Assembly: GCA_947588275.1 (NCBI GenBank)
Contig: CANPYJ010000019.1
Span: forward strand, 1 to 33,422
Direction: 5' to 3'
Length of the DNA: 33,422 bases
From: an uncultured Alphaproteobacteria bacterium
GTDB taxonomy: Bacteria; Pseudomonadota; Alphaproteobacteria; RF32; CAG-239
Positions 6,221 through 14,869 of the stretch are shown piece after piece (position 1 is the stretch's first letter; each line of letters begins with the position of its first letter). A program made the position numbers and the translations under genes. Below the pieces are notes generated by a model. That model saw only the letters and a list, made by a program, of their open reading frames with translations. It made no database searches and was not told the origin of the DNA.

Positions 6221-8639
6221 TTTTGACTTTTTCTCAATTTTTGTTCAAGGGCTGACCAATCTTGAAGTGTTGGTGGCAATCGTCGGTTTTATTTCGGCGG
6301 CGGCGTTTGCCGGATTTTGGGTGACCAAGTTCGGCTACTACGTCTTACCGCAGCCGCGCGAAAGCCGGGTATCGGACTTTTTGCCGTTTAACAAACTGCT
6401 TTCGGACGGGATGACCATTCGCTGCTACAACGGCTCTTTGGCGCGCGTGTTCAGAGTGGCTGGCGTAGATTTGACCTTTGTGACCGACGAAAAAGTTGAG
6501 TCGATGTTGGAAGCGCGCAAAGCGTGGATTGACGGAATGTCGGATTTGCAGGTTACCTGCCGCATCATCACCTTGCGTGAAAGAGTTCCCCTAAATGAAG
6601 AAAAAGGCGATTTTGAAAATCAGCTCCTGAGTACCATCGACGATGTCTGGAGCGCAAACTTGGATCGTATATACAGCAACACGCATTATATTGTGCTGTC
6701 GGTGGCCGACCGTGATGAAAATCTGAAGGATTTGAACTATGCTTCACAGGCGCTGATTGCCACCTTGAACGAATACGGCATCACCACGTTGTATGAATCC
6801 GAAGGCAGCGCGGCCGAAGACAGCCCGTTGTCGGTTTATGCCAAAATCTGCAGTCCGATTACTCGTCCGCAGCCGCGCATCGGCAACTCCGAAGGTGCTC
6901 ATTTGAACGAACTTTTGACTGCCGACCATATCCACTTTACCGGCGAGAACGGTTTAATCCGCTTCTTTTCCGGCGATAAAGAGAAATTTGAAATCGCAAT
7001 GGGGATTCGTTCTTCCGGCGACTATATGGACGAGAGCATGATATCATCGTTGCTTTCCATCGACAGCGAGCTGATTCTGCTTCACAACGTGCGCCCGATA
7101 TACAAAACGCATGCTCGTGCCTTGCTTATGCAGCAACAGCGTATGGCCGCCATGACCAGCTTTTCGGGTGACGTCATCAACCAATACGGCGAGGTTTTGG
7201 CCGCCATTGAAGACAGTGACACCAATCACCAGTCGTTGACCGAATATGCCATGGTTATTTTGTTGCAAGGTTCGACCAAAGAAGAAATCGAGTTTGGCGA
7301 AAGCGAAGTTCAGCGTATCTGCCGCTTGTTCGGTGTGACGCCGGTGCGCGAAGGCTGGGTTACGCAAGCCACGTTTTTCAACCAATTTCCGACATATGAG
7401 ACCTTGCCGCGCACCTATCGTTATTTGTCGCGTGTGGTGGCGGCGGCCATTTCGTTTGACAAGCCGTCTGAGGGCTTTTCCAAAAGTGACTGGGGTCCGG
7501 GAGCCATCACCGTCTTTCGTACGGCATCGGGTTCGGCCTATCGGTTCCAGTTTCACGTTTCCAGCGAAGATTCGGCGGTGGCTCACTGTTGTATTATCGG
7601 TCCTACCGGTCAAGGTAAAACCACACTGCTCACTTTTTTGGCCGGACAGGCAATGCGGCATCACGATTTAAAAGTATTCTTCTTTGACCGCCACCGCGGT
7701 GCCGAGATTTTTACCCGCGCGGTCGGCGGAGCTTATGTCGGATTTGAGGGCGACGAAAAAAATGTGTCGCTCAATCCGTTTGACTGTGCCAACAACGTCA
7801 ACAACCGCGCCTTTTTGCGTCGTTGGATGCGCGCCATTACGTTGGTTGACGATGCGGTGTCCGAAAAAGAAATCGCTCGCGCGGTGACGACGGCGTTTGA
7901 TTATCTGCGCCCCGAAGAACGCATGATGACCAACTTGTACAAGAGCTGCTTTTCGCCCACCGGCAATATGCGCCGCGAGCTTTATAAATGGGTCAATCCG
8001 GATCAGTACGGCAATATTTTCAATGCCGATACCGACAGCCTTGATTTGAAGTCCAAACGCTTTATGGCCTTTGATTTTACTCATATTTTTGAAGACGAAA
8101 CTCTGGCGCCGGCGGTCATCAGCTACATTATGCACCGTATTCAGTCCGAAACCGGCGAAACCGGCGTGCCGTCATTGATTATGATTGATGAGACCGCGCC
8201 GATGCTTAAGCACCCGATGTTCCGCGACTACTTTGTAATAGGTTTGCAGGAAGGACGTAAGAAACGTCAGGCGTATCTTTGCGCGTTTCAACAACCGAAC
8301 ATTATTGACCGGTTGGGCGTGGGCGAGGTTATCCGCGGCCAGTGTCAGACCGTCATCTTTTTCCGCAACCCGCAGGCCACGCCGGAAGACTATGAAAACT
8401 GGAATCTTACCAATGCCGAAAACGACTTTATCTTTGGCAAGTCATATCGCGATTTTCCCTATGCCATTTTGCTGTCGCGGCCGGCCACCGGAGAATCGGT
8501 TATATTGGATGTGGATTTGAGCGGCCTCGGACCTTATCTGCGGTTGTATAATTCCGGCCGCAAAAATGTGCTTTTGGTTGAGGAACTCATCAAGGAATAC
8601 GGCGAAGAAAACTTTGTTACAAAATATTTAAATCTTTAG
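6210..8639 (+). CDS. virB4: VirB4-family T4SS ATPase
   Basis: An 809-aa ATPase that powers pilus biogenesis and substrate transfer at the inner membrane in VirB4 systems. The Walker A motif GPTGQGKT is at residues 464-471 and the Walker B motif LIMIDE is near 655-660. The N-terminal 460 residues match the VirB4 N-domain in size. A hydrophobic stretch near residues 12-35 suggests a membrane helix. I chose the TTG at 6210: AAGGGG lies 7 nt upstream and it overlaps the end of virB3 in the usual way. The upstream in-frame ATG at 6156 would add 18 basic residues inside virB3 and has no good ribosome site. The length is typical of the family. Confidence 0.95.
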   Translation: MHPDFDFFSIFVQGLTNLEVLVAIVGFISAAAFAGFWVTKFGYYVLPQPRESRVSDFLPFNKLLSDGMTIRCYNGSLARVFRVAGVDLTFVTDEKVESMLEARKAWIDGMSDLQVTCRIITLRERVPLNEEKGDFENQLLSTIDDVWSANLDRIYSNTHYIVLSVADRDENLKDLNYASQALIATLNEYGITTLYESEGSAAEDSPLSVYAKICSPITRPQPRIGNSEGAHLNELLTADHIHFTGENGLIRFFSGDKEKFEIAMGIRSSGDYMDESMISSLLSIDSELILLHNVRPIYKTHARALLMQQQRMAAMTSFSGDVINQYGEVLAAIEDSDTNHQSLTEYAMVILLQGSTKEEIEFGESEVQRICRLFGVTPVREGWVTQATFFNQFPTYETLPRTYRYLSRVVAAAISFDKPSEGFSKSDWGPGAITVFRTASGSAYRFQFHVSSEDSAVAHCCIIGPTGQGKTTLLTFLAGQAMRHHDLKVFFFDRHRGAEIFTRAVGGAYVGFEGDEKNVSLNPFDCANNVNNRAFLRRWMRAITLVDDAVSEKEIARAVTTAFDYLRPEERMMTNLYKSCFSPTGNMRRELYKWVNPDQYGNIFNADTDSLDLKSKRFMAFDFTHIFEDETLAPAVISYIMHRIQSETGETGVPSLIMIDETAPMLKHPMFRDYFVIGLQEGRKKRQAYLCAFQQPNIIDRLGVGEVIRGQCQTVIFFRNPQATPEDYENWNLTNAENDFIFGKSYRDFPYAILLSRPATGESVILDVDLSGLGPYLRLYNSGRKNVLLVEELIKEYGEENFVTKYLNL

Positions 8640-8646
8640 CAATTAG

Positions 8647-8668
8647 GCGCAAATTCGTTTATTTGTGC
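8647..8668 (+). other. Short stem-loop after virB4
   Basis: GCGCAAAT and ATTTGTGC form an 8-bp stem with one G-T pair and a 6-nt loop, just after the virB4 stop. With no T-run it is unlikely to terminate. It lies in an 80-bp gap where a secondary promoter for the next genes could sit. Confidence 0.3.
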
Positions 8669-8719
8669 GGCAAAATATGCTAAAATAAATTTATGCGACA
8701 CCGGACGGGAGGGCTTAAA

Positions 8720-10420
8720 ATGAGAAACTGCAAATGTAACAAAATATTGAGCATGCTTCCGGTTGTTGTGTGTGCGTTGAGCTTGGTCGTGCCGGCGTGG
8801 GCGCAGATGCCGTCGACCGATCCGGCTACCACCGGCGAAGCGGTCAGCGATGTCAGCAACACGGTTCAAGAAATACAAAAAGTTTCCAAAACCATGGCGT
8901 TTATTCAGAAAAGCCAAGCCGCAATCGGCAGCGCGGTTAAGTCGGTTTCGGATTTTGCCAATAACTGTGCCGGCAAACTTAAAGAAAAAATGGCAAAACT
9001 TCAGAAATATAAAGACAAAGTTCAAAAATACAAAGAAAAGTATGATAAATATAAGAAAAAATTCGATGAGTACAAAGACAAAGCCATGGAGTATAAAGAT
9101 GCAGTCGAAAGCGGCATAGAAAAAGCCAAAGAATATAAAGAAAAAGTCGAGCAAGGCATAGAAACCGCCAAGAGCTATGCCAATGAGGCCAAAGAAACGG
9201 TTGGCGCACTTAAAGATACTGCCGGAAACTACGTTGACAAAGCTAAAAGCACAGTCAACAAAACGCTTGACCAAGTGCCCGGCAGCAGTCATTCATCATC
9301 GGCGTCAAAGAATGCTTCGTCAGCAAGTTCTCGGGCAGCTGCGCCCGCCACAGTCTCGCCCTCGCAGGGTTCGTATGTTTCTGCGCCCGCTGCCGTTTAT
9401 TCGAGCGCTGCCGCGGTTGAAACAGCCGCGCCGTCGGCAGTGATATCGGCGCAACAGCCTTTGCGTCAAAAGTTTGATGCTCCGGCCGGGAAAGCTGCCT
9501 TTGATGCAATCGGCGCAATGGAACCAAGTTTGTCGGTTTCTGAAATGGCGACTGAGGGTGATGTCGCCGACGTTTCAGATGAATCGGCCATTACCGACGA
9601 GGCTCTCGAAGCCGTTAAAGTCGGCGAAGATACGGAAGATACAAAAGAGCAGGCAGCCCAACCGGCATCGGCTGAGGCTCCTATAGCCGCGCCTTCTCAA
9701 AAGACGCCTGTTTTGGCGCCAAACGAGCAAGGCTATCGCGTCAAAGGAATGGCAGCCCCCTCTCAAAAGGCGTCTGTTTCCGCGTCTGCTCGGGAAGTTC
9801 CTGCCGCGGCGGCGGTTGCCACAGAAGTCAAATCCGTGCCGACATCAAAGATGGTCGCTCCCAAAACCGGTCTGCGCAAAGCATTTACTACTTCGTCTTT
9901 GCGCCGTCATGAGGATCTTGCCTTTGCGATTGCGCTTGAAATGGAAGATGACGGAACCGATGCCAACGGCACGTTTATCATATCACAGTATTTGTCGCTG
10001 TATTGCGGTCTCAATTCCAAGACGGCGCTTGAAGAGGGCCGACTGAGCGAATGTTTGCTCAAACTAAATAAGGAAATTCGCTCGCCGCAGGCTGATTCGC
10101 GGATGGAAGCTCCCAAGATGTATAATTTGGCGCTGGCGGAAACGGCAGCCGTGACAATGGCAGAGGCTTTCAAGGCCAAAAACGATCTTGAGAGTTTTGA
10201 TGCCAACGTGATAGACCCGATTGATTTGGCGCCGGAAATAGACGCGCAGGCGGTGTATGACAATATTGTCGAAATGAACAAAGCGATTGACAACGTGATG
10301 AACGGGATGATTAGGCTGCATGCGACGCGTTTGCAGCTGGAAACGCTGAAAGGTTATGGTTCTTATGGTTTTGTGCCGCCGGAGGAAGAAGATGAAGACG
10401 AAGCTGAATCTGCCGAATAG
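8720..10420 (+). CDS. Exported coiled-coil protein with C-terminal helical (VirB5-like?) domain
   Basis: A 566-aa protein. Residues 1-28 are a signal peptide (AWA before Gln29). Residues about 80-190 are a Lys/Tyr-rich coiled coil with a YK.K periodicity. Residues 190-380 form an Ala/Ser/Pro linker. A motif LRKAFTTSSLR at 385-395 opens a helical C-terminal domain with C429 and C445 (CGL...SECLLKL) and a final helix RLHATRLQLETL, ending in an acidic tail. The same modules recur in the next five genes. The start at 8720 has GGAGGG 8 nt upstream; the ATG at 8693 has neither this nor a usable signal peptide. Location after virB4 and an exported all-helical body recall VirB5/TrbJ, but the similarity is only architectural and the function is unknown. 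Confidence 0.75.
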   Translation: MRNCKCNKILSMLPVVVCALSLVVPAWAQMPSTDPATTGEAVSDVSNTVQEIQKVSKTMAFIQKSQAAIGSAVKSVSDFANNCAGKLKEKMAKLQKYKDKVQKYKEKYDKYKKKFDEYKDKAMEYKDAVESGIEKAKEYKEKVEQGIETAKSYANEAKETVGALKDTAGNYVDKAKSTVNKTLDQVPGSSHSSSASKNASSASSRAAAPATVSPSQGSYVSAPAAVYSSAAAVETAAPSAVISAQQPLRQKFDAPAGKAAFDAIGAMEPSLSVSEMATEGDVADVSDESAITDEALEAVKVGEDTEDTKEQAAQPASAEAPIAAPSQKTPVLAPNEQGYRVKGMAAPSQKASVSASAREVPAAAAVATEVKSVPTSKMVAPKTGLRKAFTTSSLRRHEDLAFAIALEMEDDGTDANGTFIISQYLSLYCGLNSKTALEEGRLSECLLKLNKEIRSPQADSRMEAPKMYNLALAETAAVTMAEAFKAKNDLESFDANVIDPIDLAPEIDAQAVYDNIVEMNKAIDNVMNGMIRLHATRLQLETLKGYGSYGFVPPEEEDEDEAESAE

Positions 10421-11072
10421 CCTTTGGGCATGTTTGTTTTTTGCGGCCGTCGTCTTAATGCCGGTGGTTAACGTATATGCCGAAGAAAACGCAGCTTCCG
10501 GTTCTGATTCTGCGTCCCAACCCGAAGATAACGGCACCTGTCCGGACGGGGCTATGGTGGTGCCGGAAACAATGGCCATGCATTGCGGCCTTTCGTGTGC
10601 CGATGGGCAAGATGCCGATAAGATTGACGAATGCCTCAAAAAGCTGGCGTTGGAAGACGAAGACGGTTCTTTACGAAAAGCGATTATGCAGGAACTTTAT
10701 GATGATGCGATGATGCGCGCGTTGGAATTCAAATTTTCAAGCGGCGATTATGAAGATACCATGAAAAAAGAATTGGGCGAAAGCAACGACGTTCAGGGCG
10801 GCAGTCCGGCCGCGGGCGGCGAGGCTGCGGCAGACGGTTCGGATTTGAGTACTAGGCAAAACAAAAACATTAAGATAAACGCCCGCAACATTGTTTCGCT
10901 GACCACGTTGATGACACTTTACGGCATAAAAATTCGTCTGTTTACGATTGAAGACTTTTGGCAAACGACGGCTATGGGTATCAAACAGGAAGCCGTAGAG
11001 CAGGAAATAGAAGACCAAGAGCGTGAAAAGAGGATTGAAAATCTGAAAAAACAGGCAGAGGCAGGAGAATAA
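10392..11072 (+). CDS. Exported helical protein, stand-alone copy of the upstream C-terminal domain
   Basis: A 226-aa protein. The signal peptide covers residues 1-30 (VYA before Glu31). The mature part carries C50, C65, C69 and C81. The segment HCGLSC...KIDECLKKL matches YCGLN...LSECLLKL in the preceding protein, and NIVSLTTLMTLYGIKIRLFTIEDF aligns with its last helix. So it looks like the preceding protein's C-terminal domain without coiled coil and linker. It starts inside the end of the preceding gene (29-nt overlap) with GGAGGAAG before the ATG, so translation is likely coupled. The C-terminus is a charged helix (QEIEDQEREKRIENLKKQ). VirB5-like is possible; not proven. Confidence 0.75.
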   Translation: MKTKLNLPNSLWACLFFAAVVLMPVVNVYAEENAASGSDSASQPEDNGTCPDGAMVVPETMAMHCGLSCADGQDADKIDECLKKLALEDEDGSLRKAIMQELYDDAMMRALEFKFSSGDYEDTMKKELGESNDVQGGSPAAGGEAAADGSDLSTRQNKNIKINARNIVSLTTLMTLYGIKIRLFTIEDFWQTTAMGIKQEAVEQEIEDQEREKRIENLKKQAEAGE

Positions 11073-11075
11073 CCG

Positions 11076-12389
11076 ATGAAAAGAGGACTGACATTTGCCG
11101 TTGTATCGATGCTGCTGATTATTAGCGGCCGGCTTTGTCATGCCTCAACGGACTATGTCGTGCTCAGTCTTGATATTTCGACAGACATTGTCTCCAGAGC
11201 CGGTACCGTTATGGAAGAATACGTCACTATGGCCAATGAGTATATTCAAGGCAAAATAGGCAGCGTAGGCGACATTAATGCGGTTAAAAAGCAGAAAGAC
11301 AAAGTTGACCGGCTGAAAAAAAGAACTGAAAAGCTGCAAAAAATGCAGAAAAAGGCAAAAGCGATTGCCGATAAGGCCAAAGAAAAGAAAGCCGCTTTGC
11401 AGGCGCGTGCCGACCGTATGAAAGAGATGGCCGACAGCGTCAAGGAGAAATATCGGGCGGCGCAGGCAAAGTATCAAAAAGTGCAGGACAAGATAAACGA
11501 AGCGCAGACTAAAATTAATGATGTAAAAGATAAGGTTCAGTCAAAAGTCAACGCTGTTCAGAGCGAAATCGACAAAGCCAAAGGCTATGTAGATCAGGCC
11601 AAAGATTATGCCAATCAGGCACGAACTTATGTTCAGGAAGGCATAGAAACCGTTGGTGAGCTCAAAGACACGGCTCAAAACTATGCTAACAGGGTCAAAC
11701 AAACCGCAACCGGATATGTCGACCAAACTTCGGGTTATGTTAATGATGCTCAACAGGTTCTTGGCAACTCTGTGCCAAATTCGGAAGTTTCAATGCAAGA
11801 GCCGGCTTTTGAACAGACGTTCCCGACCGATGTTGTGGCTGCGCAAGAGGAGTATAACACTGCGGTTCAATATGAAATGCCCGTGGCGCAGCCTGAAGTT
11901 GCAGACGATTTAAGCGAGCAGATGACGGCCGCCGGCGTTTCAGCACAAGAAGGGTTGGAACTGATGGGCGGCGCCAATCCTGAAATGGCGTCGCAAACCG
12001 GTGAAGCGCTGGTGCAAAAAGGCACGATTTCAATACAGCAAAAGGCCGATGCTTTGCTTGCCATCAAAGATATGGCAATGTCATCGGAGGCCGCAGAGAC
12101 AAAAATTGCTTTGCCGGCGGCCGCAACACAGGCGATTTCGTCCGGTATTTCGACCGACAAGGTCATGCAAAATCTTCAAACGCCGATTACGGGGCAGAAA
12201 CCGCGGGCAAATGCGATGGAGATAAAAAGTAATCTGAGTTTACAAAAACAGCTGACTGCGGCGCCGGTTCAAACATCCGTCAAGACGCCTTCCGTGTCAG
12301 CCATCAGCAAGCTTCAAATGCCTGTTAACACCGGAAAACAGGTTTTGAGAAAGAGTTTTGCGGGGACGAAGGAGATTGCCGATGAATAA
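11076..12389 (+). CDS. Exported coiled-coil protein lacking the C-terminal helical domain
   Basis: A 437-aa protein. It has a signal peptide of about 24 residues (CHA before Ser). Residues about 65-230 are a Lys/Ala coiled coil, including YANQARTYVQEGIETVGELKD, which resembles the equivalent stretch of the 8720 gene product. A low-complexity Ala/Gln linker follows. It ends with VLRKSFAGTKEIADE, where VLRKSF (423-428) aligns with the LRKAF/IKKVF motif that opens the helical domain in the 8720 and 12876 products. The protein stops just after this motif, and the following gene supplies a helical domain with its own signal peptide. This looks like a domain fission. GGAGAA ribosome site; 3 nt after the preceding stop. 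Confidence 0.75.
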   Translation: MKRGLTFAVVSMLLIISGRLCHASTDYVVLSLDISTDIVSRAGTVMEEYVTMANEYIQGKIGSVGDINAVKKQKDKVDRLKKRTEKLQKMQKKAKAIADKAKEKKAALQARADRMKEMADSVKEKYRAAQAKYQKVQDKINEAQTKINDVKDKVQSKVNAVQSEIDKAKGYVDQAKDYANQARTYVQEGIETVGELKDTAQNYANRVKQTATGYVDQTSGYVNDAQQVLGNSVPNSEVSMQEPAFEQTFPTDVVAAQEEYNTAVQYEMPVAQPEVADDLSEQMTAAGVSAQEGLELMGGANPEMASQTGEALVQKGTISIQQKADALLAIKDMAMSSEAAETKIALPAAATQAISSGISTDKVMQNLQTPITGQKPRANAMEIKSNLSLQKQLTAAPVQTSVKTPSVSAISKLQMPVNTGKQVLRKSFAGTKEIADE

Positions 12390-12879
12390 GCTGTGGCGTT
12401 ACATTTGTTTAGGAATAATCGCTTCTTTTCCAATTCTTCCGGTAGCTGCGCTGGATGTTCCGGCTTATGTGAGCGATCCGCAAGACATTACCAAGACAAC
12501 GGAAGAAATTTTGGCCGCGATGCAGATTGATTCCAGGGGCTTGGCCAGTTCTGCGGCGTCGGCCGAAAAATACAACGAAATGTATGCCGAATACGCCTTG
12601 CATCTTTATGCCGACGCGCTTTCAGCCCGCGCTCAAATTGTGGGTAGCGAAGCCGGTGGCAGCGGGATGGAAAAAATGGCCGGACAAGTTTTGGGAATGC
12701 TTGGCGGAATGGATAACAAGCCACAGATTTTGCAGGATGAAATCAAAAAGTATCTGTCTGACATTGCCCATCGGGTTGAAAAAATTGTGGAACTGGAAGC
12801 TGAAATCTCAAATTTGCAAGGGCTTACGGTTCTAAACAGCTTGCGCGGCGAATTGGTCGATGACGAGGGAGAGAAATGA
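12382..12879 (+). CDS. Small exported helical (VirB5-like?) protein
   Basis: A 165-aa protein with a signal peptide to about residue 23 (VAA before Leu) and an all-helical mature part: YNEMYAEYALHLYADALSAR, a Gly-rich hinge, then a helix IAHRVEKIVELEAEISNLQGLTVLNSL. This matches the pattern of helix pairs in the C-terminal domains of the neighbouring proteins. Size and fold class resemble VirB5/TrbJ minor pilins, the best VirB5 candidate in the window by length. The start at 12382 follows GGAG by 8 nt and overlaps the preceding stop by 8 nt. The upstream in-frame ATG at 12358 would spoil the signal peptide. Confidence 0.75.
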   Translation: MNKLWRYICLGIIASFPILPVAALDVPAYVSDPQDITKTTEEILAAMQIDSRGLASSAASAEKYNEMYAEYALHLYADALSARAQIVGSEAGGSGMEKMAGQVLGMLGGMDNKPQILQDEIKKYLSDIAHRVEKIVELEAEISNLQGLTVLNSLRGELVDDEGEK

Positions 12880-14858
12880 TGAAAAAAGCATTGTATATAA
12901 CAGCTTTTTGTCTGTTGCTCGGTTTGCTCGTCAGTCCGTGTACGCAAGCGCAGGAAACCGATGTAACCACGCCGCCGTCCAAAACGTCAGCCTGGGTGCA
13001 GCGCACGCAAAAGAAACTCCAAACCACCGTAAACAAAATTCAGACCGGCAAGTTTGGCAAGTTTGTCGGCGATGCGGTTTCTTATGCCAAGGACGGCATT
13101 GCCTTTGCCAAACAGGCTTATGAAGCCGGCATGGATCTTTATAATCAGGTCAAAGACGACATCATGAACAGCTCGGCTTACAAAGCGGCTATGATTTCCA
13201 AGCAGATAGCCCAAGAAACCAAAGTCTTGGCCGAAATAGAGCAAAAGATGCAAACCGAGATTGAGGCGGTCAAAATGGAAATGGATTTGGTTGATCGCCA
13301 AAGCGCCGCCAAAATTGAAAATCTCCGCAAAAATGCTCAGATTATGGAAGAAAGCGGGTTAGATGAAGATGCGACGACTGAGGGCGAAACCAAAGCCGAT
13401 GTTCCGGTCTCTGCGGCATCCGAGGCGCCGTCATCGTCGGCCTCCAATAATGTTTCCGCACCGGCTTCTTCTACGAATACAAAGGTTCAGCCGGCATCGT
13501 CCGCGGTTCGTCAGCGTATTGTCGAGGCTCAGGAAGTTATGAAGCCGCTTAAACGGGCGGTTGAGTTGGGCAATACGCGTTCGGTCCCGACAGAAGGCAG
13601 AGCCGTCGTTGTTGACGAAACTGTTCCTGCCGTTATTGAAGATGCAAATTTGACAGCGGAACCTGAAGCTCCCGTTTTTGAGGCCGTTCCGGCGGCTGAG
13701 ATTGTGTCAACGGCTGAGATTGTATCGGCGGAGCCGGTTGCCGAAGACGCTAAAATCGACCAAGTTGCAAAAGAGCAGGCAGTCCATCCAGCGGACGCGG
13801 TTGTCAAAGAAAGCATATCTGCTGTGCCGGTCGCCACGGTTGAAGAAAAAGCCTCCGCGGCTGTCAAATTGCCGGAGGCTGCGCCGGCCGCCGTCATGGA
13901 AAAAGCTCCGGCGGCGAAGTTGACGGTGCCAGCCGACAAAACGGAAATTAAAAAAGTGTTCGGCGTTTCGTCCGTCCGTTTGACGGAAAAGTTTGCGTTG
14001 GCATTTTTCAATCTGGAAAAATCCGTGGCCGCGCAGGAGGCAATAGCTGCTTACAATAAGGCGGAGTTGGCCGTCCAAGTGAAGGACATCGGCGACAAAT
14101 ATGCGCCGGAAATGACCGAACAGGCCAAAAAAATTGCTGAACTTGGCAAGCAGCTGAAAGAAATCGTTTCTAAGAAAAAAGCCAAAGATCCGCGCGATTC
14201 CAAAGAAGCTCTGGAAGAGACACAGGAACAGAATTTTTCCAAGTCCAAGCGTCAAACTCGTCGTGAAGAGCGAAAGTTGAAAAAACAAAGAAGATTGCAA
14301 GAACGTGCAGCCAAAAAGAAAGGCTTGCAAAAAGTCAACAAAATCCAAGCCAATCTCTCGGCCACCCAATCAAAGGCCGAAAGTAAGCGCGACGTGGGCG
14401 AAACCAGCACCAGTGAAACGCAGCGCGCCGCCGTCAGTACGGAGGTTTTGGAAGAACAATTGACGGCTTTGCGGACTTACATCGAATTGATGATAACCGA
14501 TTTGTCCGTTCGCGCTTCGTCAGACTTGAACCGGTTGCAGGATTTGCATTCGGACGGCTTAAAAGAAAAATTCAACTTGTGCGATTATACCGATCCTGAA
14601 AATGTCGGGTATACCGCCGGTGTGAAGAAAGCGGTTGATAAGGCGATGGATGCCGCGCAAAAGGGCATGAATGCCGTACAAAAAGGCGTTGATGCCGTAA
14701 ACGAGGCCAAGCAAAAAGTCGATGAAGGCATTCAAAAGGCTCAGGATACCGTAAATGAGGCCAAAGATAAAGCCAACGAACTTAAGGGACAGGCTCAGCA
14801 GGCGATGGAAGATGCCAAAGGCGCAGCTACCGATGCGGCTACCGGCGGAATGTTTTAG
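12876..14858 (+). CDS. Exported multi-domain coiled-coil protein
   Basis: A 660-aa protein. The signal peptide ends near residue 26 (TQA before Gln). An N-terminal helical part (30-170) precedes an Ala/Val/Pro/Glu linker (about 170-355). The motif IKKVFGVSSVR at 358-368 matches LRKAFTTSSLR in the 8720 product and opens a helical part with a very basic stretch near 445-485 (KRQTRREERKLKKQRRLQE). A C-terminal coiled coil (KKAVDKAMDAAQKGMNAVQ...) covers about 585-650. The start is ATGATG at 12876, overlapping the preceding TGA stop. The basic block is odd for an exported protein and could bind nucleic acid, membrane lipids or glycans; this is speculation. Paralogue of the flanking genes by shared modules. 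Confidence 0.75.
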   Translation: MMKKALYITAFCLLLGLLVSPCTQAQETDVTTPPSKTSAWVQRTQKKLQTTVNKIQTGKFGKFVGDAVSYAKDGIAFAKQAYEAGMDLYNQVKDDIMNSSAYKAAMISKQIAQETKVLAEIEQKMQTEIEAVKMEMDLVDRQSAAKIENLRKNAQIMEESGLDEDATTEGETKADVPVSAASEAPSSSASNNVSAPASSTNTKVQPASSAVRQRIVEAQEVMKPLKRAVELGNTRSVPTEGRAVVVDETVPAVIEDANLTAEPEAPVFEAVPAAEIVSTAEIVSAEPVAEDAKIDQVAKEQAVHPADAVVKESISAVPVATVEEKASAAVKLPEAAPAAVMEKAPAAKLTVPADKTEIKKVFGVSSVRLTEKFALAFFNLEKSVAAQEAIAAYNKAELAVQVKDIGDKYAPEMTEQAKKIAELGKQLKEIVSKKKAKDPRDSKEALEETQEQNFSKSKRQTRREERKLKKQRRLQERAAKKKGLQKVNKIQANLSATQSKAESKRDVGETSTSETQRAAVSTEVLEEQLTALRTYIELMITDLSVRASSDLNRLQDLHSDGLKEKFNLCDYTDPENVGYTAGVKKAVDKAMDAAQKGMNAVQKGVDAVNEAKQKVDEGIQKAQDTVNEAKDKANELKGQAQQAMEDAKGAATDAATGGMF

Positions 14859-14869
14859 GGGAAACGGCA

